This document shows, piece after piece, positions 49,601-56,429 of a stretch of 56,429 bases of DNA. Under the pieces are notes generated by a model that worked only from the letters and a program-made list of their open reading frames with translations, searched no databases and was not told the origin of the DNA. The stretch is from Bdellovibrionaceae bacterium UBA6502 (GTDB taxonomy: Bacteria; Bdellovibrionota; Bdellovibrionia; Bdellovibrionales; UBA840), in the NCBI GenBank assembly GCA_002436415.1, contig DJMA01000051.1, positions 8,745 through 65,173 of the forward strand, in the 5' to 3' direction. The stretch's first letter is position 1; each line of letters opens with the position of its first letter. A program made the translations under genes and the position numbers.

Positions 49601-50319
49601 GCGATAATGTTTTTATAGAAATTACGGATGGCGTCTCGTTCTGGAGTTTCTAGCATTTTGGGCATAGAGTTTCTACCCGTCGATTTTAACATTGGTGGGG
49701 TGTCGTTTAACTCTACTTCCATAGATTTTTCAAGTTTTTCAATATCATCCATTAGTAATTTAATACGAATGATATTTTCTAAGCTTTCTGCTAAAAACTT
49801 TAATCTAACTTCTTCATTGTATTCAGTTTGTCGAACTTGATCATTAAGAGTTTTCACCGAAGAGAGGCGACTGTCTGTTACAAGATTATAATTTAGTTTG
49901 TACTCGGAATCGATAATGTCCTTGGCACGGGTGTTTCTATTCACCAAATACAAGCCTTTTTTTCTAGCAACAGCTGTTTCCAGAGCAGTAACTAAAAGGC
50001 GTTTCCGAAAGTTTTTGGAGGTTTCTTGGTTTCTCATTTCCAGAAGTTCGTGGTGATTTCTGGCAAGATCTTTAACGGTGATCACCGCTTCAAGACCTCT
50101 ATAATTGCTTCGGTAGACGATTTCGTCGGGATGATTTTCTTTAAAGTCAGAAAGATAATCTAAGTCGCGCATGCGATCTACTGTTTCACAGGTTGACTGC
50201 AGGCTTCCGTCAAAAAAATCATATTCTTTTTTGCCTGGATTCGCATTTACTGACTCGATAGGTAAACCAATTGCTGATAAGATAAGACTAAAAACAAGAC
50301 TAGTTCTAATTAGATACAC
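46642..50319 (-). CDS. Giant secreted protein of unknown function, remote paralog of the divergent gene
   Basis: 1225 aa from the GTG at 50319 (AAGGAG 7 nt upstream); signal peptide MYLIRTSLVFSLILSAIGLP, cleaved after VNA. A frame extended to 50379 is rejected. No known domain is seen. A long helical N-terminal region is followed by a hydrophobic stretch at about 435-480 (ANLLAMGAVGVGTVL, MLIAFAGSGYLAYVAGDAWL), a basic helical middle, a second hydrophobic helix near 945 and a C-terminal helical domain. The tail is acidic (KENEQNDGDDESSESPEDKAS). AYCYL before the first hydrophobic stretch and LRNYAYKMISLRRRFRAAEF near the C-terminus match the 1183-aa protein encoded divergently. Confidence 0.78.
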   Translation of the reverse strand: MYLIRTSLVFSLILSAIGLPIESVNANPGKKEYDFFDGSLQSTCETVDRMRDLDYLSDFKENHPDEIVYRSNYRGLEAVITVKDLARNHHELLEMRNQETSKNFRKRLLVTALETAVARKKGLYLVNRNTRAKDIIDSEYKLNYNLVTDSRLSSVKTLNDQVRQTEYNEEVRLKFLAESLENIIRIKLLMDDIEKLEKSMEVELNDTPPMLKSTGRNSMPKMLETPERDAIRNFYKNIIAQRQAHLGQLKVDSGALLNINSNSAWRGFLFSDYDFEISEFGELMADLVSSEEYEKIKAEINLTDGVYKSTSPVDFPSIDKLSVSLAIALHLENFESIGQWLLDKTQKYSTFEQELMWGIQREIVKINEAAAGLADKGTEWEFNSNDSGEFQLHHYDSLVSRVLQSNLILKTELNEYGEKIVYENPYAKHLLYKDLGAYCYLKQRFPREQFDPFVPANLLAMGAVGVGTVLSSTGLMTGPGMLIAFAGSGYLAYVAGDAWLLQDTIVDTEETLSQGGWLSYEKTFENMNSRYSSALETIAYAIGVGQVLPLAAKFGPNAMHEIRFAAAKKGRNSVRDAAKASQLVNAKRNQRWLAERNYKKYLEAIMARFRFFKTDEFQFKINYWRDLKDWLKSGAEIDFSRVNFLDYLFEGVRRATGKKPRLRFNLRKPNTLSAIHRASPNGKNAIKEVDDLIHSKSPAQETIDAMEARLNYFTGKPSPRRRLSAVFDEGASANEQLPLVKAKLDEWTPKKFAEEGPLRINLPYVENGEILYNIKPSVFHKRFALKNLEDDLENKIDYIFANTPAKKMSRNAEIDRSLDDWAENFRLLEYQRTELLMVPHRSPIQDSFLQRIEAVLENPKHLPRGDAELALLRKEVFEEIRDVFRSKAAKEKIYGQGLEDLHGLTRAKVSQSNFLANHFKTILLGSTVFSGSGSFFIMRKSSTFRVVSARWEYIKRDLYRTENLNFTNAEFDCATEGRSFSFMVCYHAQAKNEFAVKLAKAESLDDRISLMNDKEWKRDLRNYAYKMISLRRRFRAAEFFNMANLILERTYSDSAKTWFANIIEEKEQDNPEMSTRVLEILGSETKEEAMMLLENFVADYGDRYLNSLKIYLKAPKEQTMNFKESTRLSRSIENDLLEFNYLVGQTGSLGEEYNSFMGGLFAELEYDINNALRFRSAEEIKVEAQDLQPDLEEHSKKNGDDSKEKENEQNDGDDESSESPEDKAS

Positions 50320-51074
50320 CAATCCACTCCTTTTTCCGTGCCTGCAACATACAAAAAAAATGACAAGTTGGGGAAACAAAGCCTGTTTCTGGAAAATCTT
50401 TTAGGCTCCTGTCTAATGTATATACGAGAACTTTATTTCTGGTCCTCTTTTAGTTTTGGATCAGAGCGAAGTTTTGGTTTTTTGCCCCCAATATTAGCTC
50501 TTCGTTAGTGGGTTTGAAAATATTAATCCATTCAGGGAAGGGGAGCTAGTTTCACTACTATCTATTTTTTAACATTTTTAAAATCGTATAAGGACTAGGA
50601 GAAAAGCTTTAAAGTGACTTTGCTTTAGCTGCTTTAGAACTTATTTTTTACTAGCTATTTGAATGGTCAATGGTGACAGGGGGCAAATGAAATCACAAGG
50701 CTGCCTATGCTTGTCAAATTTGTGTTTCAATTGCAAAGGAGTGCTAGGGGTTTTCGTGAAAACATTTGAACTTAAGCTAGCTAGGTTTTGCAAATTTTTA
50801 ATGGCATGATTTTTCTTAGAGATATCTTTTTAGATGTCTATGAAAGAAAAGCTTTAATGCGAAGAAGGCTTTTTGAGCTTCTCTAAAGCATAGATGTTTG
50901 CAGGAAAAAGCAGCTTAGAGTCTCTCGCTTACTACTAGAAATGTTTAAGTTTTGAGGAGTTATAAAGAAATTACAAAGGATTCAAAAACAGAGTCTTAAA
51001 CTCTAGAAGAAATTCAATTTTATGGTTTTCTGCCAGCATGTGTTTTAAAACTATTTCTATATGGGAGAAGGGTT
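50320..51074. other. Long intergenic region between the divergent giant genes
   Basis: 755 bp with no supported gene, the longest gap in the window. No copy of the inverted-repeat element, no tRNA and no clear promoter pair were seen. It must carry the promoters of both genes and may hold a small RNA, but nothing specific is visible. Confidence 0.5.
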
Positions 51075-54000
51075 TTGAAATCTAGTTTTTGGTATTTGTG
51101 TCTGCTGGTTCTTTTTTGGTCTAAGGCTTCTTGGGCACTTTTTGATTTAAAGGAAACTGCTCAAGAAAAAATCGATGCGATCGCTCCATATTGTTCTTAT
51201 TATCGTGATATCAATGACGATTCTGTGGTGAAAGAAACCAAAAACAAAATCAAAAGCTCAACGAAGGCCGATTTAGAAGTTTATCGCTTTAATGGCTCAG
51301 AAGCGGTGGTGAACTATAGTGATCTTCTTAAATACCGATTTGCAGCTAAGTCTTATCGACTAAAAGTTCATAGCGAACATTTTAAGAAAAAGTTATTAAC
51401 CTGGGTTAGTTACTTAAACATTGAATCGAAAAGGCAGTTTTACTCAGCCTTTGCTTTCCCTGGTCTTGCTAAAAAAGAAAAGAAATTAAACTCCTGTTTA
51501 CAGCAAAGAGTCTCTGGTACCTTAGCATCTAGAAATGCTGAGATTGCTAAGCTAGCTGTTGATAATGAGGCCTTTGAAGTGATGCTAAGTGATTACTTTA
51601 TCGGGACGATTCGTTTAGGAGCCATATTAGACCGAAGACAATTTGTAATCGATGAGTTTGATAAAGCAATTGCAGAAAAAACAAAGCAAGGCCTTTCTTT
51701 AGCAGGAGGTCGGGGCCTTCGTTATCAAAAAAAATTAAAAGCCATTAAAACAGAAATTAAGTATTTAGAAGAAAATAAAGAGGGAACTTTAGCAAGTCTT
51801 CGAATAGAGAGTTTTGATCTTATTCAAAATTACCCTTTGCTTTTTGACTATGGCGCTGGTTTTAGTTTGATGAACTTTTTGAAAACATATATCAAGCCAA
51901 GCGGTTTTTATAAAATGATGATAGAAGACCTTGATCCTGATGTGTGGAAGGGTTTGAAAAATCATTTAAATATGAGTCAGGATTTAAAGATGCTTCCTGA
52001 TTTGTTGATGGCGCCTGAATTGGCCCCAGCCTTGGAGAAGTACTTTAATAGAAAAATAGTAGATAAAAACTTACGAGCGGCCGCCAAAAATTCTGCGAAA
52101 AACTACTTAAATAAAATTTTAGATAATAGCCTTGACCTTTGCGAGGATGATGAACACAAGCTTCATTATAATCCTCAATTGGTGGAAACGATTTTCCAAA
52201 AGAATCTTAGTAGCCATTTATTTAAAGAACTCACGGTGAAGGATCAGGCTGCTTATTGTTATTTATTAGAAAATGATCCTCCTTATTCAAACTCGGTTTT
52301 TAGTAGATTAGAAAAATACGGCATGTATTCAGCGGGAGCAGGGAGCATTTCGCAAATTGTCAGTGGAAGGTGGAGTTGGGCGATAAAATTCTATTCGGCT
52401 GCCTTTGCCTTATTTGCCGTGAACTCTTGGGATGAACTAAGTTTGAATAGTAGTCTTTTGAGCTCTAGTTTTAGTTTGGTCCCTCATGGTTATTTAAATG
52501 CTGAGCAATACGAAGAGTACCTCAACGAAAGAGGAGAGATTGTTACAAGTATTTTGTATGAACTAGGATTCAGTGGGCTTGGAATTTATGCCCTTCATTA
52601 TTTAGACTCTGTGTTGATGCGTAAGATGGCTGAGGCATATGATCCTGTAAAACATCATCTTAAGCCTGCCTTAGTGAATTATCAGTTCCTAGCTTTAGGT
52701 AAGGTTAAAGAAGGTCTTTTTAAATTAGGCGGAGTAAAAGGTCGAGACAAATACTATAAATTGATGATGGAGAAGACTAAACTCATCACTCAAATGAAAA
52801 TTCGCTACAAGATATCTGACACTCTTCAGGCGATTCGAGAAAAGATTGGTCAATACAACTTTAATTATGATTGGCCTGCTTACGCAATTTACTACCGCAA
52901 AAAATCAAATTTGGACGAATATTTATCTGTGGTAAGTCGCAACATTCAGGCTACCGCTCGCGGTAAAAAGAATTTAGAAAATCTAATTGAACGTCTAAAG
53001 AGTATGGATTCTCGAATGGACATTTTGGTTAAAAATACCGATATGGCTTTCAACGCTAGTATGCTTCAAGAACGTTATGCAAAGATTTTCAAAGCCTTGA
53101 AGTCCAGTGATTTTTCTAAGAAAGCGACCATAGAAAATGTGGCCGGCTTTCCTGGAGCGCAATTAAAAAATGGAATTTTAACGGTTCGATTTAGAATTAT
53201 AGAAAACGGTAAAAGACGTTGGTCTTATCGAAAGATCAGTGACGGTAATGGTGAAGAAATTGAGGCTTTGGATTCCTTTGGTTCAATTTCAGATTTGAAG
53301 GGCCGACTTTCTGAACTTGAAGCTCAAGCTTTTAGTTCTGTTTCTAGTAGCATTGTGCATGAATCCGGGGCGTGGTCTAAGTATTTGGATGAGTCTTATC
53401 AATACGCCTTAGATCATCAAATGATTCGCATCAGTGCCCAGAAGCTTGAGAGTTTAAAGGTTGCTAGGGGATTAAATGCTCAGGAGCAGGAAGTTTTAGA
53501 TTTAATGAATAAAGTCTTAGGAAAAGGTCCTAGGGTAGATTTGCAGAATCGACTTCTTTTGTTTCAACTTCCCTATGAATCCTGGGATTTACTGAAGGCC
53601 GTTGTACCTTTTGTTAAAAAACGAAGCTTAGGTAAAAATCTTACAGTAGATAGTTTAGATCCTACCCAAAGGGAATTAGGAGTGTTCGGAAGGTTTTTGA
53701 ACCGTATTCCTTGGGCGTTTATGTTACCCGTGGGTACTTCTCTTTATACAACTTATGTGATGATGAATCAAAATGGTAGTGACCTGCATATATGGTCTGA
53801 AAAGGTTTATTATGACTGGTTAAACCTTCAAAGAGCATGGTGGTATAAGGAAGGTCTTCCAAGTGAGGTTAGTGCTGTGAAGATGCTGGAGACCAAAGAG
53901 TTTCTAGCAGAATATAGAACGTTAGCTTTTAGAGAAATTGCTTATGAGTGGTCAATTAGCATTCGTGATCGTCAGCCGTTTTATAAAAACATTTCCTTAA

Positions 54001-54626
54001 AAAGAAAGCTGGATGATTTTGCTTACCATATCGTGCGCTTGAGAAAGTTATACCGCATTCCTGAGTTAAGAAAGATCATAGACGGTAAATTGGATGTGGC
54101 CTATAGGGACTCCATGATTGTCGATTTGGTTGAAAAAATTGAGAGAGAGCTTCCTGAGTCTGTGGAGTTGGAAAGGGAATTGCTTGGTGTAGTGGTTTTC
54201 TCACTTTTGACTTACGATACTCCAAGTGAATTTCGCTATTTGGTTGAAAAATTTAGAGGCCAAATGCCTGATGCTGTTTTAATGACGATCCTTAGAGTTG
54301 TTAAAGATCAAAAGCAAATTCAAGAAAAGTATCAAGAAATTGTTAGTCTGCCTAATTTTGTTCAAGAGTTTATCGAAGACGACTTAGATACCCCAGGTAT
54401 TGAGCAAGAGGGAATGTTGCTTATGAAATTCTTTGATCAAAAGTTGAAGAATGCTTTTGAACTACATGAAAGAGACGCTTTGTTGCAAAAAAGAGTGGAC
54501 TATTTGATGCAAGAAAGTTTTGGTCAGGCTGAAGAAAAAGCGCCGAATGATGATATTCAAAAAGTTGTGGAAGAGATATTAAGGTTGGATATAAATAATC
54601 AACTTGGATTAGGGGATGCCTCTTAA
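51075..54626 (+). CDS. Giant secreted protein of unknown function, remote paralog of the divergent gene
   Basis: 1183 aa from a TTG start preceded by GAGAAGGG; signal peptide MKSSFWYLCLLVLFWSKASW. No known domain is seen. Its layout parallels the 1225-aa protein: a helical N-terminal half with early Cys residues; QAAYCYL directly before a hydrophobic region (about 415-455); a basic helical middle; a second hydrophobic helix near 880-900 (IPWAFMLPVGTSLYTTYVMM); and a C-terminal domain with LDDFAYHIVRLRKLYRIPEL. Similarity is patchy, so common ancestry is inferred, not proven. Its last 4 bp overlap the convergent HD-GYP gene. Confidence 0.78.
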   Translation: MKSSFWYLCLLVLFWSKASWALFDLKETAQEKIDAIAPYCSYYRDINDDSVVKETKNKIKSSTKADLEVYRFNGSEAVVNYSDLLKYRFAAKSYRLKVHSEHFKKKLLTWVSYLNIESKRQFYSAFAFPGLAKKEKKLNSCLQQRVSGTLASRNAEIAKLAVDNEAFEVMLSDYFIGTIRLGAILDRRQFVIDEFDKAIAEKTKQGLSLAGGRGLRYQKKLKAIKTEIKYLEENKEGTLASLRIESFDLIQNYPLLFDYGAGFSLMNFLKTYIKPSGFYKMMIEDLDPDVWKGLKNHLNMSQDLKMLPDLLMAPELAPALEKYFNRKIVDKNLRAAAKNSAKNYLNKILDNSLDLCEDDEHKLHYNPQLVETIFQKNLSSHLFKELTVKDQAAYCYLLENDPPYSNSVFSRLEKYGMYSAGAGSISQIVSGRWSWAIKFYSAAFALFAVNSWDELSLNSSLLSSSFSLVPHGYLNAEQYEEYLNERGEIVTSILYELGFSGLGIYALHYLDSVLMRKMAEAYDPVKHHLKPALVNYQFLALGKVKEGLFKLGGVKGRDKYYKLMMEKTKLITQMKIRYKISDTLQAIREKIGQYNFNYDWPAYAIYYRKKSNLDEYLSVVSRNIQATARGKKNLENLIERLKSMDSRMDILVKNTDMAFNASMLQERYAKIFKALKSSDFSKKATIENVAGFPGAQLKNGILTVRFRIIENGKRRWSYRKISDGNGEEIEALDSFGSISDLKGRLSELEAQAFSSVSSSIVHESGAWSKYLDESYQYALDHQMIRISAQKLESLKVARGLNAQEQEVLDLMNKVLGKGPRVDLQNRLLLFQLPYESWDLLKAVVPFVKKRSLGKNLTVDSLDPTQRELGVFGRFLNRIPWAFMLPVGTSLYTTYVMMNQNGSDLHIWSEKVYYDWLNLQRAWWYKEGLPSEVSAVKMLETKEFLAEYRTLAFREIAYEWSISIRDRQPFYKNISLKRKLDDFAYHIVRLRKLYRIPELRKIIDGKLDVAYRDSMIVDLVEKIERELPESVELERELLGVVVFSLLTYDTPSEFRYLVEKFRGQMPDAVLMTILRVVKDQKQIQEKYQEIVSLPNFVQEFIEDDLDTPGIEQEGMLLMKFFDQKLKNAFELHERDALLQKRVDYLMQESFGQAEEKAPNDDIQKVVEEILRLDINNQLGLGDAS

Positions 54627-55582
54627 GAGACTTTCCCCAACTGAAATAAAATTGAGTACATTGCATTTAGAAAATCGGGATCAAATTTTTGTATTAATTT
54701 TGTTTTCATAAATTCCATCGCTTCTAAAGGCGCCATAGGTTCGTTGTATGAACGTTTTGTAGTCATGGCATCATAGCAATCAACAATAGAAATAATTCGA
54801 CCGAAAGGATGAATGTCCTCACCATCTAATCCCTGAGGGTAGCCGTTTCCTAAAAAATTCTCATGATGTTCAAAACAGGCGGCAATCACCGCATCAGATA
54901 CATCGTGTTCGTTTAATATTTCTAAGCCGTATTGTGGGTGCTTTTGCATTTGTGCCCACTCATGATCATCAAGAGGACCTTTTTTGCAAATGATCGCTGG
55001 GTCAACTTTGCGTTTACCAATGTCATGGAAAATTCCACCGCGACCCATTTCTACTAATTCATCGCCTGAAAAACCGATGATCTTAGCTAAGCCAATGGCG
55101 TAAATACTTACATCTAAGGAATGGTTATAGGTATAAAAGTCATGACTAGATAGACCAATCAAATGAGCTACGCCTTCTGGTTCCTGATCCACATAGCTAA
55201 CAAAATCACGAATGATTTCTTTGGATTCACTAAGTGCTTCATCGATATCGGGTTTTTCAAAAAGTTCTTCTACTAAGTGGAAAGAACTTTCTTTTAAGAG
55301 GAAAGCTTTTTGACGAGCATCTAATTCATCACTATTCATTTTACTGTGGATATAGTCTTTAAAAGCCTGACGATCTTTTGCTTCAATGTAAAATGAGTCA
55401 GAACCTTTGTCTTCTAATTGAGTGATTTTTTCTTTTGCTAAAACTTCACCGGCTCGCAAATACAAGACGTGACGTGTATTTAATAAAACGTATAAATTGA
55501 AGGTAATGGCTTGTCCTGGCAAAAGGGAGCCTACGCGGATTTTAATGTATTCGTGCTTTTCATTCATTTCTAAATCAGACAT
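54623..55582 (-). CDS. HD-GYP domain c-di-GMP phosphodiesterase
   Basis: 319 aa. An N-terminal ~110-residue regulatory region (LYLRAGEVLAKEKITQLEDKG) precedes the HD-GYP catalytic domain: H154 in YNHSLDV, the H186-D187 pair in GGIFHDIGKRKVDP, HPQYGLEIL, HHE at 239-241, and the signature GNGYP at 245-249. IISIVDCYDAMTTKRSY follows. Metal ligands appear complete, so it should hydrolyse c-di-GMP to GMP, opposing the cyclase at 34.2-35.1 kb. No transmembrane segment. Its stop overlaps that of the giant secreted-protein gene by 4 bp, tail to tail. Confidence 0.93.
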   Translation of the reverse strand: MSDLEMNEKHEYIKIRVGSLLPGQAITFNLYVLLNTRHVLYLRAGEVLAKEKITQLEDKGSDSFYIEAKDRQAFKDYIHSKMNSDELDARQKAFLLKESSFHLVEELFEKPDIDEALSESKEIIRDFVSYVDQEPEGVAHLIGLSSHDFYTYNHSLDVSIYAIGLAKIIGFSGDELVEMGRGGIFHDIGKRKVDPAIICKKGPLDDHEWAQMQKHPQYGLEILNEHDVSDAVIAACFEHHENFLGNGYPQGLDGEDIHPFGRIISIVDCYDAMTTKRSYNEPMAPLEAMEFMKTKLIQKFDPDFLNAMYSILFQLGKVS

Positions 55583-55708
55583 GGTTTATTTTTTCATATA
55601 GTTTGCTTTAGGGAAAGTAAAAGCCAAAGAGCGTCTAGGTCTGGGGCGCTTTGGCTGACTATGGGATTATAGGCAAAAGAGATAATAGATGATTTGTTTG
55701 TTTTTTTT

Positions 55709-55862
55709 AAACTGGCCCCTTTAATTGCGGATGAACGAGTGTTAAAGGCTTGAAATTCTTTTCTGTATTCATTGCAAGGAAAATCAAAACTCGGACAAGC
55801 TCATTTAAACAAATCTTTTTCAGTAGTTATTAAAGCCTATCCGCAATTAAAGGGACCAGTTT
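55709..55862 (-). repeat. Inverted-repeat element copy 7 (E7), inverted
   Basis: The left end is AAACTGGCCCCTTTAATTGC and the right end is ATCCGCAATTAAAGGGACCA. The core on the plus strand is ACTCGGACAAGC (about 55789-55800), so the copy is flipped. On the minus strand the interior contains AATGAATACAGAAAAGAATT and TTTCAAGCCTTTAA, close to the E3 interior. It lies between the HD-GYP gene and the small peptide gene; the rest of 55583-56046 shows nothing. Confidence 0.9.
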
Positions 55863-56046
55863 AAAAATACCTATCGTGGAACTAGTACAAAAGGAGTTTA
55901 CGCTACTGTTGCGAAGATGCTTTAAGTGGATAAGATCTAGACAGTTTCTAATGCTTAGACACTTTAGATAGCTTAAATGGCTTTAACTGCATTTAAGCCT
56001 GGTATACCCATTGCAACCGTAAGTCAGAAATATTTGGAGGTAATTG

Positions 56047-56226
56047 ATGAAAACATTATTATTAATAATTTCTCTTGGTTTCAGTTTTAGTGCAATGGCA
56101 GCCACAAGTGGGTTCCATAAAGAAAGCAATAAGTCTGAAATTAGTAAGCAGCTTGATAGTGTTGTAAAGGCGAATAGAGGGAAGCCGAAAAGACCTAAGC
56201 ACCCTAATCCAGATGTTCTTAAATAG
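56047..56226 (+). CDS. Small secreted basic peptide
   Basis: 59 aa from the ATG at 56047, with GGAGG at 56036-56040 (a TTG lies one codon earlier). The signal peptide MKTLLLIISLGFSFSAMA is followed by ATSG, leaving a mature peptide of about 40 residues. It is basic and Pro-rich at its end (RGKPKRPKHPNPDVLK). No family is recognised. It is flanked by inverted-repeat elements E7 and E8, the latter starting 4 bp after the stop. Signal peptide plus strong Shine-Dalgarno make it credible as a real gene. Confidence 0.65.
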   Translation: MKTLLLIISLGFSFSAMAATSGFHKESNKSEISKQLDSVVKANRGKPKRPKHPNPDVLK

Positions 56227-56229
56227 TTG

Positions 56230-56310
56230 AAATTGACCCCCTTAATTGCGGATGAATAAGAAAGCACTAGGGGGTTTTCGATCAAAAATGTCCGGCAAAA
56301 TTATATTTAA
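56230..56310 (+). repeat. Inverted-repeat element copy 8 (E8), right end not found
   Basis: The left end AAATTGACCCCCTTAATTGC and the internal AAATGTCCGGCAA (about 56286-56298) are present, but no right end is recognisable before the window stops at 56429. It is either truncated or too decayed. Confidence 0.65.
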
Positions 56311-56429
56311 CCCAAAAGCATTTGATTATGATAAGTGATGTAAATATCAATGTGATCTTGCAGCCTTTCTGCAAGTTTTGTAGTGGTCCAAGTTCTGCGA
56401 ACCAATCTTGAAATGGAATATCTCAACAT

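Noticed and set aside
1..56429. CRISPR array, prophage or conjugative module
   Set aside because: No regularly spaced direct repeats with unique spacers, and no phage, integrase or transfer genes were seen; the inverted-repeat elements are dispersed and have inverted ends.

Overview
The window is AT-rich (roughly 37-38% GC by eye), gene-dense and entirely chromosomal in character. It looks like a Gram-negative, flagellated, free-living or predatory bacterium of the Bdellovibrio/Bacteriovorax group (Bdellovibrionota). The clues are a mitochondrial-like elongation factor G of the spirochaete/delta/planctomycete type, several lipoproteins with a Q-N-C lipid-attachment site, many secreted proteins without recognisable domains, abundant signalling proteins (histidine kinases, receivers, Hpt, GGDEF, HD-GYP, MCP) and FliA-type promoters. 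The assignment is an inference; no rRNA or ribosomal marker lies in the window.

Layout. 1-3200: outer-membrane and secreted proteins of unknown role among five copies of a ~150-bp inverted-repeat element, two of them a fresh tandem duplication. 3200-6000: DNA glycosylase tag, two tandem secreted paralogs and a DUF4286 protein. 6200-9300: 2-oxoacid dehydrogenase E1 alpha/beta pair and a methyltransferase. 9350-13600: lipoprotein and secreted protein, a CNNM-type transporter plus cutA, and a glycerophosphodiesterase whose ribosome-binding site is a G8 tract. 14150-16580: DsbD/ScsB-like reductase plus redoxin. 16900-21200: unknown membrane protein, fusA and an Hpt protein. 21400-25200: divergent dihaem lipoprotein and cytochrome-barrel fusion, then a MATE transporter. 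26200-34000: a four-gene overlapping operon (histidine kinase, receiver-kinase, receiver, glycine-rich surface protein) converging on a FecR-domain protein. 34160-37570: diguanylate cyclase, membrane protein and L,D-transpeptidase lipoprotein. 37877-38166: tRNA-Gly(GCC) followed by a duplicated tRNA 3' end and terminator. 38200-42170: haem-binding MCP, siderophore-interacting protein, receiver and pgsA. 42290-46280: START-like protein, YbgC thioesterase, glpX, Cys-rich protein, secreted protein and metallo-hydrolase lipoprotein. 46640-54630: two giant divergent secreted proteins that look like remote paralogs. 54620-56430: HD-GYP phosphodiesterase and a small secreted basic peptide between two more repeat elements.

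Two signals cut across the genes. First, eight copies of a dispersed element share ~22-bp inverted ends (consensus ACTGGCCCCTTTAATTGCGG), an internal TGTCCG core and partly conserved interiors; they resemble a MITE-like family, and no transposase is present. Second, FliA (sigma-28)-type promoters (TAAA-N15-NCCGATAA) precede the MCP, the dihaem lipoprotein and the kinase operon. At three genes the CCGATAA box sits exactly 6 nt before the ATG, which implies leaderless mRNAs. Together these suggest that a motility-phase regulon includes the kinase/surface-protein cluster and a c-type cytochrome.

Starts were re-chosen where a signal peptide plus Shine-Dalgarno argued for it; TTG and GTG starts are used by several genes. 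All function calls come from reading motifs, without database searches.
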